Assembly: GCA_020205615.1 (NCBI GenBank) | Contig: CM035167.1 | Span: 35,342,015 to 35,406,014 of the forward strand | Direction of reading: 5' to 3' | Source of the DNA: Panax quinquefolius | Taxonomy: Eukaryota > Streptophyta > Magnoliopsida > Apiales > Araliaceae | Length of the DNA stretch: 64,000 bases | Shown: positions 45,561 to 57,455 of the stretch, piece by piece | Position numbering within the stretch: position 1 is the first letter of the stretch | Layout: every line of letters begins with the position of its first letter | The notes under the pieces: model-generated | What the model was told of the DNA's origin: nothing | Seen by the model: only the letters and a program-made list of their open reading frames with translations | Databases searched by the model: none | Translations under genes and position numbers: made by a program

Positions 45561-47267
45561 TGATAAGTGATATTTTTACTCACTTATTGTATATTAATCC
45601 ATGCGAATTGTGCCCACCTCGAGTACATTTCATTTTGTTTTAGTTGTATTTCACGTTATTTTGCATTGCATATACTTAAAACTCCTTTTGGTGAACAAGT
45701 GCAGGAATCGGCTTATTTTGGTGGAATTCGAGGTATCGGTGAGCGGATGCGTGAAGGATAATTGAAAGGCGAGGATGTGCACGGCATGGAGGTACAATGA
45801 GGCATGGAAATCAAGCTAGCATGAGGATTAAAGCAAGTAGCAGTAGCAGCAAGCAAGAAAACCAGACTCAGGAATTGCAGGATTACAAGCCACGCTACCA
45901 CGCCGACAAGAGATAAAGGCAGCTCTCGCGCTACCGCCATGAAAGTACAGAGAGCTTTACATGGGAACCTTCTGCAAGTCAAGCGCCCGCGAGGCAAGGG
46001 ACGAGCGACCGCGAGAGACTCATCTCGCACCCGCGAGGCATGAGCGCGCAACCATGCGAGAGGACGTTTGGTTTGGTCTGAACTCATCAGAAGTCTCGCT
46101 ACCATGAGCCGAAAACTAGGAGGACGACGCCTTGCGCTGGCGAAATCGAAGCGTCAGAATTTGTTTTATTTTTATTTCTCAACTGAATGATGTTTAATGT
46201 GGTATAAAACGATACTGACGTGTATTAGAGAAGGAGACCAGACTTTTATTACGTAACTTTTATAGTAGAAACTAGGGTTTACACCTTGGGAGAGATTCCA
46301 ACGTAGGAGAAAGCCATAACGTCTATTTTTCTATACTTCTTCTTGGAGATCTCTGTCATCGTGGATATTAATTATTGTTTATGGGAATTCTTTGTGGATT
46401 CAATAGTTAATCATTGGTTTCTATTCAACGATTGGGGTTTGATCATTCTAACTTTCTTCCATTCGTTTGTTTATTGATCATGTTTAGCCTTGATCCCATA
46501 GTGGTTTTTGGTTTCGCCATGAACTAAACTCCATTATGGGATCCTAACGGATTTTAATATGTAATTTGGTTGCACATCTAAATGTTAGATTTGTTTTGCA
46601 TATCATATGGATTATCTATCATGGTTGGTTTGTATGTATGAATGACTGATAATCTTCATGTTAGTATTTGTATGGAATTGGAAATGAAAATATAAATATG
46701 GATGAAATCATGATAGCATGCGAATATGGGGATTGCATATTTTGTGAAACAGATAGGAATGTACTGTTTTGCCGTATGAGCTAGATTAAGGGTTGTGCTT
46801 AAAATCAATAGGATTGCAATTGCGCATAGGAATATGGTAATTGTGATGGTATTGGTGATTACATAGATTCTAACATATGTAGATGATATGTGAGTTGGTT
46901 ATAGTGCATTGGAAAATGGTTATAACTCATTTTTATGCCTTTGGCTATTATCATGTGATATATGAACATTTCTTGCATGACATATGGCGATTGAATGAAA
47001 TATTGAATGAAGTTAGGATCCCATTGTTTCCACATTATATTTAGTCCATTTATACTCTTATTTTTAGTTGGTAATCATAATTAGTTTAAATCAACAATTA
47101 AGTCCATAGTCTTAGCATATAAATATAGTGAATTAATTAATGCATAGTAGTCTAAAGTTAACACTTTCTCTGTGGGATCGATACTTTACTTACTCTATAT
47201 TACTTGTTGACCCGTGTATACTTGCATGAGTTAGAGCTCTTTTATAAGGACTATAAAAGGGGAAACA
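45561..47267 (+). repeat. Athila 5' LTR
   Basis: It starts TGATAAGTGATATTTTTACTC. It holds a CG-rich patch with repeated CCGCGAG (45980-46070), a TATA box (46203-46209) and the conserved GTAGAAACTAGGGTTTACACC. Its end is set from the primer site and AAACA (47267); comparison with the right LTR leaves a few bases of doubt. Confidence 0.88.
46203..46209 (+). promoter_or_regulatory. TATA box of Athila 5' LTR
   Basis: TATAAAA in GTGGTATAAAACGAT; identical in the 3' LTR (56397-56403). Confidence 0.6.
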
Positions 47268-47273
47268 AGTTTT

Positions 47274-47291
47274 TGGCGCCGTTGCCGGGGA
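47274..47291 (+). other. Athila primer-binding site (tRNA-Asp)
   Basis: TGGCGCCGTTGCCGGGGA, exactly the tRNA-Asp-type site found in plant Athila elements. Confidence 0.9.
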
Positions 47292-47408
47292 TAGGTGTTA
47301 ATTTAGATAATTATCATTATTTTAAGCTATATTGTATGACTTAGACAATTCTATCATTTCTCATTTCTATATTTGTTTTGTTTTGAGTACAGGTGCTTGT
47401 AGAATTTT

Positions 47409-48920
47409 ATGCACACGCGATCCTCTAACTCAGAGTTAACACCAGCACACGCTAATATAAACGGAAAAGGTTGGAAAGCGAGTGTGCGGATAAATCTGCA
47501 AGAGCAGTTAGAAAGCATTACAGTCAATATGACAGAAGAACAAAGGATTGATCCAAGAGAAGAGCATCGGGCTCTAAGGGAATATTCCATGCCGAACATA
47601 AATGAATTACAATCTAGCATAGTCAAACCCCATGATAGCAAAGAAACACCTTTGAAATAAAAGCGGGCACTATTCGGGATGGTGCAGAATTCAAGATGAT
47701 TTGGGGTGTGTCACATGATGATCCGAATGAGCACTTATTAAGCTTCATCGAGATTTGTGACACATTTAGATATAATGGTGTGACGAAGATGCCATCGACT
47801 ACTAAGTTATTCCCATTTTCATTGAGGGATAAAGCAAGGAGTTGGTTACATTCTTTTTCAAATGGATCGATTACTACATGGGAGGATTTAGCACGTAAAT
47901 TTTAGCCAAGTTTTTCCCAATGGCTAAGATTGCAAAGATGAGGACAACCATATCTCATTTGAAGCAACAACAGGTGAATCCTTATATGAAGCATGGGAAA
48001 GGTATAAGGAGATGCTTAGAAGTGTCCACATCATGGTTTACGGTGACCGGCCGGTAATTAATTCATTTTATGTGGCTTGGGATGGCGTACCTGCATCGAT
48101 TGTAGAGATGCAGCCACAGGAGGGGCATTATGGGTAAAAAGCTATGATGAGGCCTATACGCTTATCGAGATGATGGTCGTGAATGACTATCAGAATCCTA
48201 CAACTCGGATGTCTCAACCCAAAGTTGCAGGTATGTTGGAGGTGGATGCGATTACACAGCTATCGACACAAATGGCAGCCATGGCTAAGAAAATAGAGAC
48301 GTTGGCAGAGAGAGTAAAGTGAAGACGGTTGCTTTTGTTTGTGAGATTTAAAAAGGGTCACACACCACGCACTAATGTGCTATATCACTTAGAAGCGATT
48401 CAAGATGTAAACTCCTACAGTAGAAGGACCAAGGCCAATTCCGTAACACATACCACCCCAACAACCGCAATCATCCAAACTTCACCGGTCTAACAACCAA
48501 GGACAACAACAAAATCGGCCCAGTAGAATCATCGGTTTCAACAACAACAAGACAAACCCACGCTTTTATACCTGAAACCACCATTTCCACCGGATTTACT
48601 CAACAACAACAACACCACACTCCTCGGTGCATCACATCCCAGAGAAGAAATCGAAGTGGAGGAGATGATGTTGAAATACATGGCAAACACCGAGGTCATG
48701 ATCAAAAGCCAAGAAGTGGCTATCAAGAATTTAGAGACGCAAATGGGGCAAATGGCAACCATGCTTACTAATAGGCCCCAAGGTGCTTTGCCAAGTAACA
48801 CAGAGGAAAATCCTAGAAGAGACAGGAAGGAGTAGTGTAAAACAATAACATTGCAATCTGGGAAAGACTTGACAGTATCTGCAAGTCGCGCTACCAGCAC
48901 GATGATTCCATCAAGGCCAT
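47409..48920 (+). pseudogene. gag: Athila gag, broken
   Basis: It starts MHTRSSNSELTP (47409). The capsid part shows DDPNEHLLSFIEICDTFRYNGVT, ARSWLHSFSNGSITTWEDLARKF and, after a frameshift, FFPMAKIAKMRTTISHLKQQQ. The C-terminal end has MAAMAKKIETLAERVK, a Gln/Asn-rich low-complexity region (about 48455-48620), and, in yet another frame, EVMIKSQEVAIKNLETQMGQMATMLTNRPQGALPSN, a signature of Athila gag. There is no zinc knuckle. At least four frame changes. Confidence 0.8.
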
Positions 48921-49720
48921 GCAGCCGCTCGATGCGCAGTAGAAAGAAACCGAGGAGGATAAAAATCGGAAAATTATGAGGTTCAAAGAAAACAAAACGA
49001 ATAAAGGTGTTCGTAAGAGAAGGTCAAGAGTCCACTACAACCATCGCACCTCGAATACCATATCCGTAAAGGTTAGCAAAGCCGAAAGATGACAAATAGT
49101 TCAGCAAGTTTTTAGAGGTCTTCAAAAAGCTACAAATCAATATACCTTTTGCCGAAGCATTGGAACAAATGCCATGCTACGCAAAGTTCATGAAAGGTAT
49201 ACTGTTAAGGAAGAGGAGATTAGATGAGTTTGAAATGGTAGCTTTGACAGAAGAATGAAGTGCAGTGCTTCAACGTAAGTTACCTCCAAAGTTGAAAGAT
49301 CCGGGTAGCTTCACAATTCCGTGCACTATTGGGAAGATGGAGTTTAACAAATGTTTATGTGATTTGGGAGCAAGTATAAATTTGATGCCACTGTCTGTAT
49401 TCAACCAGTTGGGATTACCAGCTCCAAGACCAACGAATATATCATTACATTAAATAAAATTATTCTCATCACATATCCATGGGAATTGTTGAAAATGTAT
49501 TGGTTAAAGTGGATAAGTTCATCTTTCCAGTTGATTTTATCATCCTAGATTTCGAAGAGGACAAGAATATTCCGATCATACTAGGAAGACCATTCTTGGC
49601 CACGGCGAGCTTTGATAGATGTATTAAAAAGGGAACTCACGATGCGAGTTCGTGGATCAAGAGGTCATTTTAATGCATTCAAAGCTATGAAATTCCAACG
49701 GATGAGGAGGATTATTTCTT
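48921..49720 (+). pseudogene. Athila protease, broken
   Basis: LQRKLPPKLKDPGSFTIPCTIG leads to the active site CDLGASINLMPLSVF (49355-49400; Asp-Leu-Gly-Ala, the form usual in Athila), then [26 protein letters not shown] (49530-49610). A stop near 49452 splits it. 48921-49260 is decayed. Confidence 0.8.
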
Positions 49721-51645
49721 CGTTGATTGGGTGAGTGGATTCTAGATGATGACATACTGAGTTTAGCGTATATGAACCTTTCGAGTAATATCACCGATGA
49801 GAATTCAGATGTAGAGGATGAAGAATTTGACAAATTTGTTCACTATCTGGATACCAACCCCCAATTCAGGAGATTTAGACCCCCTGCAGAGCCATTGACG
49901 ATAGCTGGAGATACCTCAATAAAGCTAAAACCATCTCTTGAGACACCTCCCGAATTGGAGTTGAAGCCTCTACTGGAACATCTCAGGTATGCATTTTTAA
50001 GTTCAGGTTCCAAATTACCTGTGATTATTGCTTCTGCACTAACATCTTATCAGGAAGAAAAACTGCTCCGAGTGCTTACAGAGTTCAAATAACCTATTGG
50101 ATGGACCATAGCAGATATCAAAGGAATCAACCCTTCGTATTGCATGCACAAGATCCTAATGGAAGATGGTAGCAAGCCGACAGTTGAGCAACAAAGGAGG
50201 CTTAATCCAATAATGAAGGAGGTGGTTAAGAAAGAGGTACTAAAATGGCTAGATGCGTGAATAATCTATCCAATCTCGACATGCCGCACGGGTGAGTCCC
50301 ATGACAAAGTGTGTTCAAGAAGGGTGGCACGACTGCTGTGACTAATGAGAATAATGAGCTAATCCCAACACTAACAAGTGATTTAGGTGGAGAGTTTGCA
50401 TGGATTACCGCAAGCTAAATAAGGTTACAAGGAAAGATCATTTTCGCTCCCATTTATCGATCGGATGTTGGATGTACTAAAGCAGGCATGAATACTATTG
50501 CCTTCCGGATGATTATTTCAAGTTACAATCAAATTATGATAGCTCTCAAAAGATCGTGAAAAGACTACTTTCACATGTCCATACGGCACTTTTGCTTTCG
50601 TAAGAATGTCTTTTAGGTTGTGTAATGCTCCACCACGTTTCAAAGATGTATGATGGCTATATTCTCCCATACGGTGGAATGTAATGTTGAAGTATTTATG
50701 GATGACTTCTCAGTCTTTGGGGATTCATTTGACTTATGTCTCGAGAATCTAGTTATGGTGTTAAAGAGATGCGTTAAAACAAATTTAGTGCTAAACTGGG
50801 AAAAATGCCACTTCATGGTACAAGAAGGAATCATTTTGGGACACAAAGTTTCAAAGACGGGACTTGAGGTGGATAAAGCAAAATTGGAGACTATTGAGCA
50901 CCTGTCACCACCCACATTAGTAAAAGGAGTTCGTAGTTTTCTGGGACATGCAGGGTTCTACCGCAGGTTCATTAAGGATTTCTCCAAAATCACTAAACCA
51001 TTATGCAACCTTTTGGAGAAAGATGCAAAATTCAATTTCGATGACACTTGCGTATCCACATTTGAACACTTAAAGAGAAAACTGATTTCAGCACCAGTAA
51101 TTACTGCACCCGATTGGACTTTACAGTTTGAATTGATGTGTGACGCCAGTGATTACGCCGTAGGGGCTGTGTTGGGCCAGCGGAAAGAAAAGATATTTTA
51201 TGTGATTTATTATGCCAGCAAGAACCTAACGGATGCGCAATTGAACTATACCACCACAGAAAAAAAGTTATTGGCAGTGGTATACGCTTTTGATAAATTT
51301 CGAGCATATCTGATTGGAACAAGAGTGATAGTGTATACAGATCACGTAGCGATTAGACATTTAATGGCCAAGAAGGACGCTAAACCGCGGCTGATTAGAT
51401 GGATCTTATTACTGCAGGAATTTGACTTGGAAATCAAGGACAAAAAGGGAACTGAAAACCAAGTGGCGGACCACTTATCTCGACTCAAGAATCCAGAAAT
51501 AGAAGTACATGATAACGTTATGATCAATGAGTCCTTTCCAGATGAGCAGTTGTTTGTGGTGAAAGGGGAAGTGCCATGGTTTGCAGACTTCGCAAATTAT
51601 CCAGTAAGTAAGACTAAGATCTCCCGACTTGGTGGGATATCGTAA
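49721..51645 (+). pseudogene. pol: Athila reverse transcriptase and RNase H, broken
   Basis: 49727-50092 is the linker and RT start (LSSGSKLPVIIASALTSYQ). 50093-50649, which should hold fingers and palm, is heavily decayed: DIKGINPSYCMHKI, QRRLNPIMKEVVKKEV, and a scrambled VDYRKLN. The 331-codon frame 50650-51645 is clean: catalytic FMDD (50695-50706), [18 protein letters not shown], then RNase H with [50 protein letters not shown] and [11 protein letters not shown]. Confidence 0.87.
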
Positions 51646-52799
51646 AAAGAAATTTCTGCATGACGTCAAATGGTATATATGGGATGAGCCTTACCTGTTC
51701 AAACAGTGTTCGGATCAAGTAATAAGAAGGTGTATTCTGTATAGCGAGACCGAAGGGATTCTGCATAAGTGTCACTCATTAGTGTATGGAGGTCACTATG
51801 GCGGGGAATGGACAGTAGCGAGAGTCCTTCAAGCAGTGTTTTACTGGCCAACTATCTTCAAGGACGCCACTGCTTTGGTCCAAATGATGTGATGATGTCA
51901 GCGAGTGGGTAATATCTCTAAAAGAAACGAGATGCCATTGAATACCATCCTAGAAGTAGAAATTTTTGATGTATGGGGCATTGATTTCATGGGACCTTTC
52001 GTTTCTTCCTGCGGCAATCTCTATATATTGCTCGCAGTGGATTACGTTTCAAAATGGGTGGAGGTTGCAGCTTTACCGACCAATGATGCCAAGGTAGTCC
52101 TCAAGTTTCTGCACAAGAGCATTTTTACGAGGTTTGGAACTCCAAGGGCTATCATTAGTGATTGGTAAGTAGTCATTTTCGCAATGTGCAATTCACCACC
52201 TTACTAGCTAAGACGGGTGAAACATCGATCGCCACAAAGATATCACCCATAAACAAATGGCCTGTCAAGTATCAAACCGAGAAGTCAAAAGAATCGAAAA
52301 GTTGTGAATCCAACACGTAAGGATTGGTCGTTAAAATTAGATGATGTTTGTATGGGCCTATCACATCAAGATACAAAACCCCGCTGGGATGTCACCTTTT
52401 CAAATTGTGTATGGCAAAGCTCGTCACCTCCCTATGGAGCTAGAGCATAGGCTTATTGGGCAACATGTGAAGCTCAACCTCGACTTAACATCCGCAGGGA
52501 AAAAGGCTACTTCAATTTAAATGAGCTAGATGAGTTTAGATTACGTGCTTATGAGAATGCGAAATTATACAAGGAAAAAGTGAAAAGGTGGCATGATCGT
52601 AGGATAATGGATGAACGCTCGAGCCGGGGCAAAGGGTGTGCTCTATAATTCCGCACTTAAACTCTTCCCTCGAAAACTGAAATCACGTTGGTCGGGTCCT
52701 TTCACAGTGAAAATTGTCTTTTCGCACGGTGCAATTGAAATATACAACCAATTCCCAGACAACCCTATCAAAGTAAATGGACAGCGGTTGAAGCATTAA
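51629..52799 (+). pseudogene. Athila integrase, broken
   Basis: The zinc domain LHKCHSLVYGGHYGGEWTVARVLQAVFYWPTIFKDA lacks its in-frame CX2C because of an indel at 51885-51900 ([16 protein letters not shown] follows). Core: [31 protein letters not shown] and [11 protein letters not shown], with a stop right after the second Asp (52166). 52170-52600 is decayed, including the region of the catalytic Glu. The C-terminal piece (52611-52799) reads LKLFPRKLKSRWSGPFTV and ends KVNGQRLKH. Confidence 0.82.
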
Positions 52800-53405
52800 T
52801 TTGGTGACGAAGTGGAAAGACACAATGTCACTATGATTCTCTCGTCGACATGAGCCCCCGGGACAGTCAAGCTAAAGTGACTATAACTTAGCGCTGGATG
52901 GGAGGCAACCCATCAATTTCATCTTGAAACTCTTTTCAATTATTAAGTAAAATAGAAGTTAGAGTCAGTCTAAGTTGCTTGATACCTACTCTGTGTTGCA
53001 CTCATCTTGTTATAGGTGATTTGGGTTACACGCATCACAACCTCCACATGGAAGTTCGTAACTACTACCGTGTGGAAACCAAATTTCGCGGTCACAAGAT
53101 GCCCCAACAGGTGGTACCTCGCGCCCGCGCAACTTGCAGATAGTTTTCACATCCTCGCGCACCCGCGATAGATCAACCATACCATGTTGCGTGGTCGCAC
53201 GCTACGCCCAGCAGAGATATTATTATTTACGTGTTTTATTATGAGTCTACTCTCCCCTAATGAAAGGGCAATCCCTACCAAAACATACGTATATCACCAC
53301 CATCCTCATTGGAGTCAACCTAGGGTTTATCTTATGGGATTGGGTGAAAGCAAGTTTTGGGATAGTATCATCTGCTGCAAAACACTCGCATTCTCTCCAT
53401 AGCAG
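52800..53405 (+). other. Athila spacer between pol and third ORF
   Basis: 600 bp with no convincing coding sequence. It contains a CG-rich patch (CCTCGCGCCCGCGC, CGCGCACCCGCGA at 53115-53170) similar to that in the LTR. Confidence 0.6.
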
Positions 53406-54575
53406 TTGGTCATGGGTCTAACACGAAGCCGTGCAACCTCAATCTCTTCAACCTCTGATTCCTCATCCAATGATCCCAATGACGATGTCACGGAACGAAG
53501 AAACTTCTTAAGCCGGGAGGCTCATCACATCTATTATCACCTTCTGAGTAAATCGTTTATGCCAGAACGAGGCTTTAGACCCACCAAGACGGATGGACAG
53601 CTATGGAGCATGCTCCGAGAAAGGAACTGGGTTACCCTGGCCGCCACACCTGTACCTATTCCAATGGAAGTCGTTTGAGAATTCTACGCAAACGCAAAAG
53701 AGAAGGAGCAAAACGGCATAACGCTTGTTCGACATGTGCAAGTGGATTTCCGCCCCTCAGCTATTAGAGCAATGTATGGAATAACTGATACCCCATCTAC
53801 TGGGTCGGCTAATTGGGTCCAAGGTGACCATTTAATGACTGACTTGGATGTTCTGATTTCGGAATTGTGCATCCCGGGCACTAAGTGGACCTGTAAGGTC
53901 GGCACAACCAAGCCTCTCTCGTTTCCAGCTTCCACTTTGAATCGCTACGCCCAAGCATGGCATCTGTTTATTTGCGCTAAACTAATTCTGTCCACTCACA
54001 AGCATGTCGTCACGAAGGAGCAAGCCATCATTCTATGGGGTATTATTGAAGGTAAGTACATAGACGTCGGCCACCTCATTCATCAAAACATGCAGCGTTA
54101 TTGGCGAGGCAACATGACTTGGAGCATTCCGCATGCAGCGGCAGCATCATTATTTTGTATGAAGCAGGGAGTTCCATGGACGGACAGGACACGGCAGAAG
54201 CCGAGTCATGACATTACATTAGCCATAATAGCTAAGCTCCAGGATTGGACGGGTGGTGAACCACACCCGCGCGGACGTGGATTCATTAGCCAATTCACCT
54301 CGCCAGAGCTAACCAAGCAGCCCCCACAACCCGATGCAGCAGGTCCATCCACCCGTAAGCAGCCTGTCTTTGGCGATCGACACCTCCGAAGGTCGGCGCG
54401 CAAAGTCGACGCATTATATGAGAATCTTGGGACTTTTGCTCCGGGAATCACCAGGGCTTTGGCCGAAGCATTCGCGCAGCAAGGAACCATGCTTGAATGG
54501 CCCCAGTTCGGGACCACCGTGCCGTATCCACCACTAGATTCACCACCCGAGGAGGGTGGTTATGCCGATAATTAG
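53406..54575 (+). pseudogene. Athila third ORF (putative plant transposon protein domain), one stop
   Basis: A 389-codon frame broken only by a TGA at 53676-53678. Landmarks: RRNFLSREAHHIYYHLLSKS, ERGFRPTKTDGQLWSML, REFYANAKEKE-like block right after the stop, VDFRPSAIRAMYGI, TKWTCKVGTTKPLSFPASTLNRYAQAWHLFICAKL, ATKEQA-type helix, and a proline-rich tail. This is the 3' ORF common in Athila elements, historically called env-like. I see no signal peptide or clear membrane anchor, so the function is unknown. It is much better preserved than RT or integrase of the same element. Confidence 0.75.
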
Positions 54576-55758
54576 GGGAGTTTTTCTCTTACCCTTTACC
54601 TTTATTCAATGAGGACATTGACCATTTTAAGTTTAGGGGTATTGGTGTACTTGTATAGTAGTTTAGTTGCATTTTATTTTAGCATGTTTAGTAAAATTTT
54701 GCATGAATATGTGTTAGTTAAATTTTAGCATAAAATTTATATTTTTTATTCATTGATAGTATGTTTAGTTTAATGTCTCACATAAATTCTTGCGTATAAA
54801 TAGAAATTTTTGCCTAAGCCAATGATGATAGTGAATTGTGAACGATTTTAGAATATGTTGCATAACACAACGTGGATATAATGTTTTACACAATGCGATT
54901 CATGTGGCTGTTTATATGTTTTCGGTTTGCACAATTGTGTTCATATTCACTTGTAAGTCTAAGATGTGTGTTTTGCATTGCTCAATAGAACATGTAGATT
55001 TAAAATGAGAAACATGAGGAAAGTGTTGTAGATTGTAGAGTCATTGAGGTGCAAATTTTGGGGAAACATGGGTATGCTGTGTATAAAATATTTATATATA
55101 TATGCAATAACGTGACTAGTCTTAATTCGGGGCCCTGGCTACTTGAGTAAGTACGCCCGAGGGGATTGTCTCTACACCTAGCACCCTAAGGTCTTTCATG
55201 GTCTAGGAGTCGTTGGTTGAAATCTCGCTAAAGGGTAGCAGTGTGCCTAATGGATTGAGACATTGCACGGTCATGTGAAAAGAAAAGAAAAGAGCAAATA
55301 GTAATAAACACCGCGGGAAAGTGCGAAATCGCCCTCGTGAGTAGTAATAAAGCAATAAACCCATTGTTGAGCCTTAGTTTACGGTGATATGTTTAAACAG
55401 TCTATGTTGCATGAATATACATGAATCTTGATTTAGACTATAATTTTCTATTTGGAGCAGTGTAGGATATATAATCTTTGCTTGGATCAAGTTTCTGTGA
55501 ACAACACACACACACAACATCTCTATAGCAGTCATGAATTATCTGAGTGTATGATGTTATGTCAATGGTTTGGTTTGAAACTATGTTCTGGAATCTGGAT
55601 AGTTCACTGAGGTAATTTGGGCTGAAATTTTGTTATGGCTAAGATTATGTGAGACTAGGTTGCATCATAAAGTAGTTACATAGTTTAGTAGTTACATTTT
55701 CAGTGTTCATTCATATGCATTGCTTGAGGGCAAGCAACATTTCAAGTTTGGGGGTATT
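54576..55758 (+). other. Athila 3' noncoding region and polypurine tracts
   Basis: AT-rich with no gene. GAGGACATTGACCATTTTAAG then TTTAGGGGTA (54610-54645) resembles a second, internal polypurine block usual in Athila. The true tract CAAGTTTGGGGGTATT (55743-55758) touches the 3' LTR. Confidence 0.7.
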
Positions 55759-57455
55759 TGATAAGTGATATTTTTACTCACTTATTGTATATTAATCCAT
55801 GTGAATTGTGCCCACCTTGAGTACATTTCATTTTGTTTTAGTTGTATTTCATGTTATTTTGCATTGCATATACTTAAAACTCCTTTTGGTGAACAAGTGC
55901 AGGAATCGGCTTCATTTTGGTGGAATTTGAGGTATCGGTGAGCGGATGCATGAAGGCTAGTTGAAAGGCGAGGATGTGCATGGCATGGAGGTACAATGAG
56001 GCATGGAAATCAAGCTAGCATGAGGATTAAAGCAAGTAACAGCAGCAGCAAGTAGGAAACCAGACTCAGGAATTGCAGGACACAAGTCGCGTCACAGCTG
56101 ACAACAAGACAAAGGCAGATTCGCACTGCGCTGCCGAAAGTACAGAGCTTTACATGGGAACCTTCTGCAAGTCAAGCGCCGGTGAGGCAAGGGACGCACG
56201 ACCGCGAGAGACTCATCTCGCACCCGCGAGGCATGAGCGCACGATCGCGTGAGAGGACGTCTGGTTTGGTCTCGAACTCTCATCAGAAGTCTCGCTACCG
56301 TGAGCCGTAAACACTAGGGACGCCAGGCGCAAGGCGATGTCGATCGTCAGTAATTTGTTTTATTTTTATTTCTCAACTTAATGATGTGTAATGTGGTATA
56401 AAACGATTCTGACGTGTGTCAGAGAAGGTGACCAGACTTTTATTGTGTAACTTTCATAGTAGAAACTAGGGTTTACACCTTGGGAGAGATTCCAACGTAG
56501 GAGAAAGCCATAATGTCTATTTTTCTATACTTCTTCTTGGAGATCTCTGTCATCGTGGATATTAATTATTGTTTATGGGAATTCTTTGTGGATTCAATAG
56601 TTAATCATTGGTTTCTATTCAACGATTGGGTTTTGATCATTCTAACTTTCTTCAATTTTTTTTGTTTATTGATCATGTTTAGCCTTGATCCCAAAATGGT
56701 TTTTGGTTCCGCCATGAACTAAACTCCATTATGGGATCCTAACGGATTTTAATATGTAATTTGGTTGCACATCTAAATGTTATATTTGTTTTGCATATCA
56801 TATGGATTATCTATCATTGTTGGTTTGTATATATGAATGACTGATAATCTTCATGTTAGTATTTGTATGGAATTGGAAATGAACATATGAATATGGATGA
56901 AATCATGATAGTATGCGAATATTGGGATTGCATATTTTGTGAAACAGATAGGAATATACTGTTTTGCCGTATGAGCTAGATTAAGGGTTGTGCTTAAAAT
57001 CAATAGGATTGCAATTTCACATAGGAATATGGTAATTGTGATGGTATTAGTGATTACATAGATTCTAACATCTGTAGATGATATGTGAGTTGGTTATAGT
57101 GCATTGGAAAATGGTTATAACTCGCTTTTATGCCCTCGCTATTATCCCGTGATATATGAACACTTTCGCATTTATATATATGGCGATTGAATGAAATATT
57201 GAATGAAGTTAGGATCCCATTGTTTCCACATTATATTTAGTCCATTTATACTCTTATTTGTAGTTGGTAATCATAATTAGTTTAAATCAACAATTAAGTC
57301 CATAGTCTTAGCATATAAATATAGTGAGTTAATTAATGCATAGTAGTCTAAAGTTAACACTTTTCTCGTGGGATCGATACTTTACTTACTCAGACACTTG
57401 TTGATTCGTGTATACTTTCATGAGTTAGAGCTCTTTTTATAAGAACTATAAAAGA
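55759..57455 (+). repeat. Athila 3' LTR
   Basis: It matches 45561-47267 for most of its length. Divergence is concentrated in the CG-rich patch (56085-56340) and around 57120-57180. It has a TATA box at 56397-56403. The 3' edge is uncertain by about five bases. Confidence 0.88.

Larger units (their letters stand above)
45561..57455 (+). mobile_element. Athila (Ty3/gypsy) element nested in Tat pol
   Basis: LTRs 45561-about 47267 and 55759-about 57455, tRNA-Asp primer site, gag, protease, RT, RNase H, integrase, and a third ORF typical of Athila. Tat coding sequence on the minus strand resumes on both sides (protease linker on the right, RT on the left), proving insertion. The expected 5-bp target duplication is not clean: GGCAC on the left and GGCAA on the right is the best candidate, and it leaves one base unexplained. 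Confidence 0.92.

Noticed and set aside
53406..54575. Retroviral envelope in Athila
   Set aside because: The frame fits the plant transposon protein domain common to Athila; no signal peptide, furin-like site or membrane anchor is visible.
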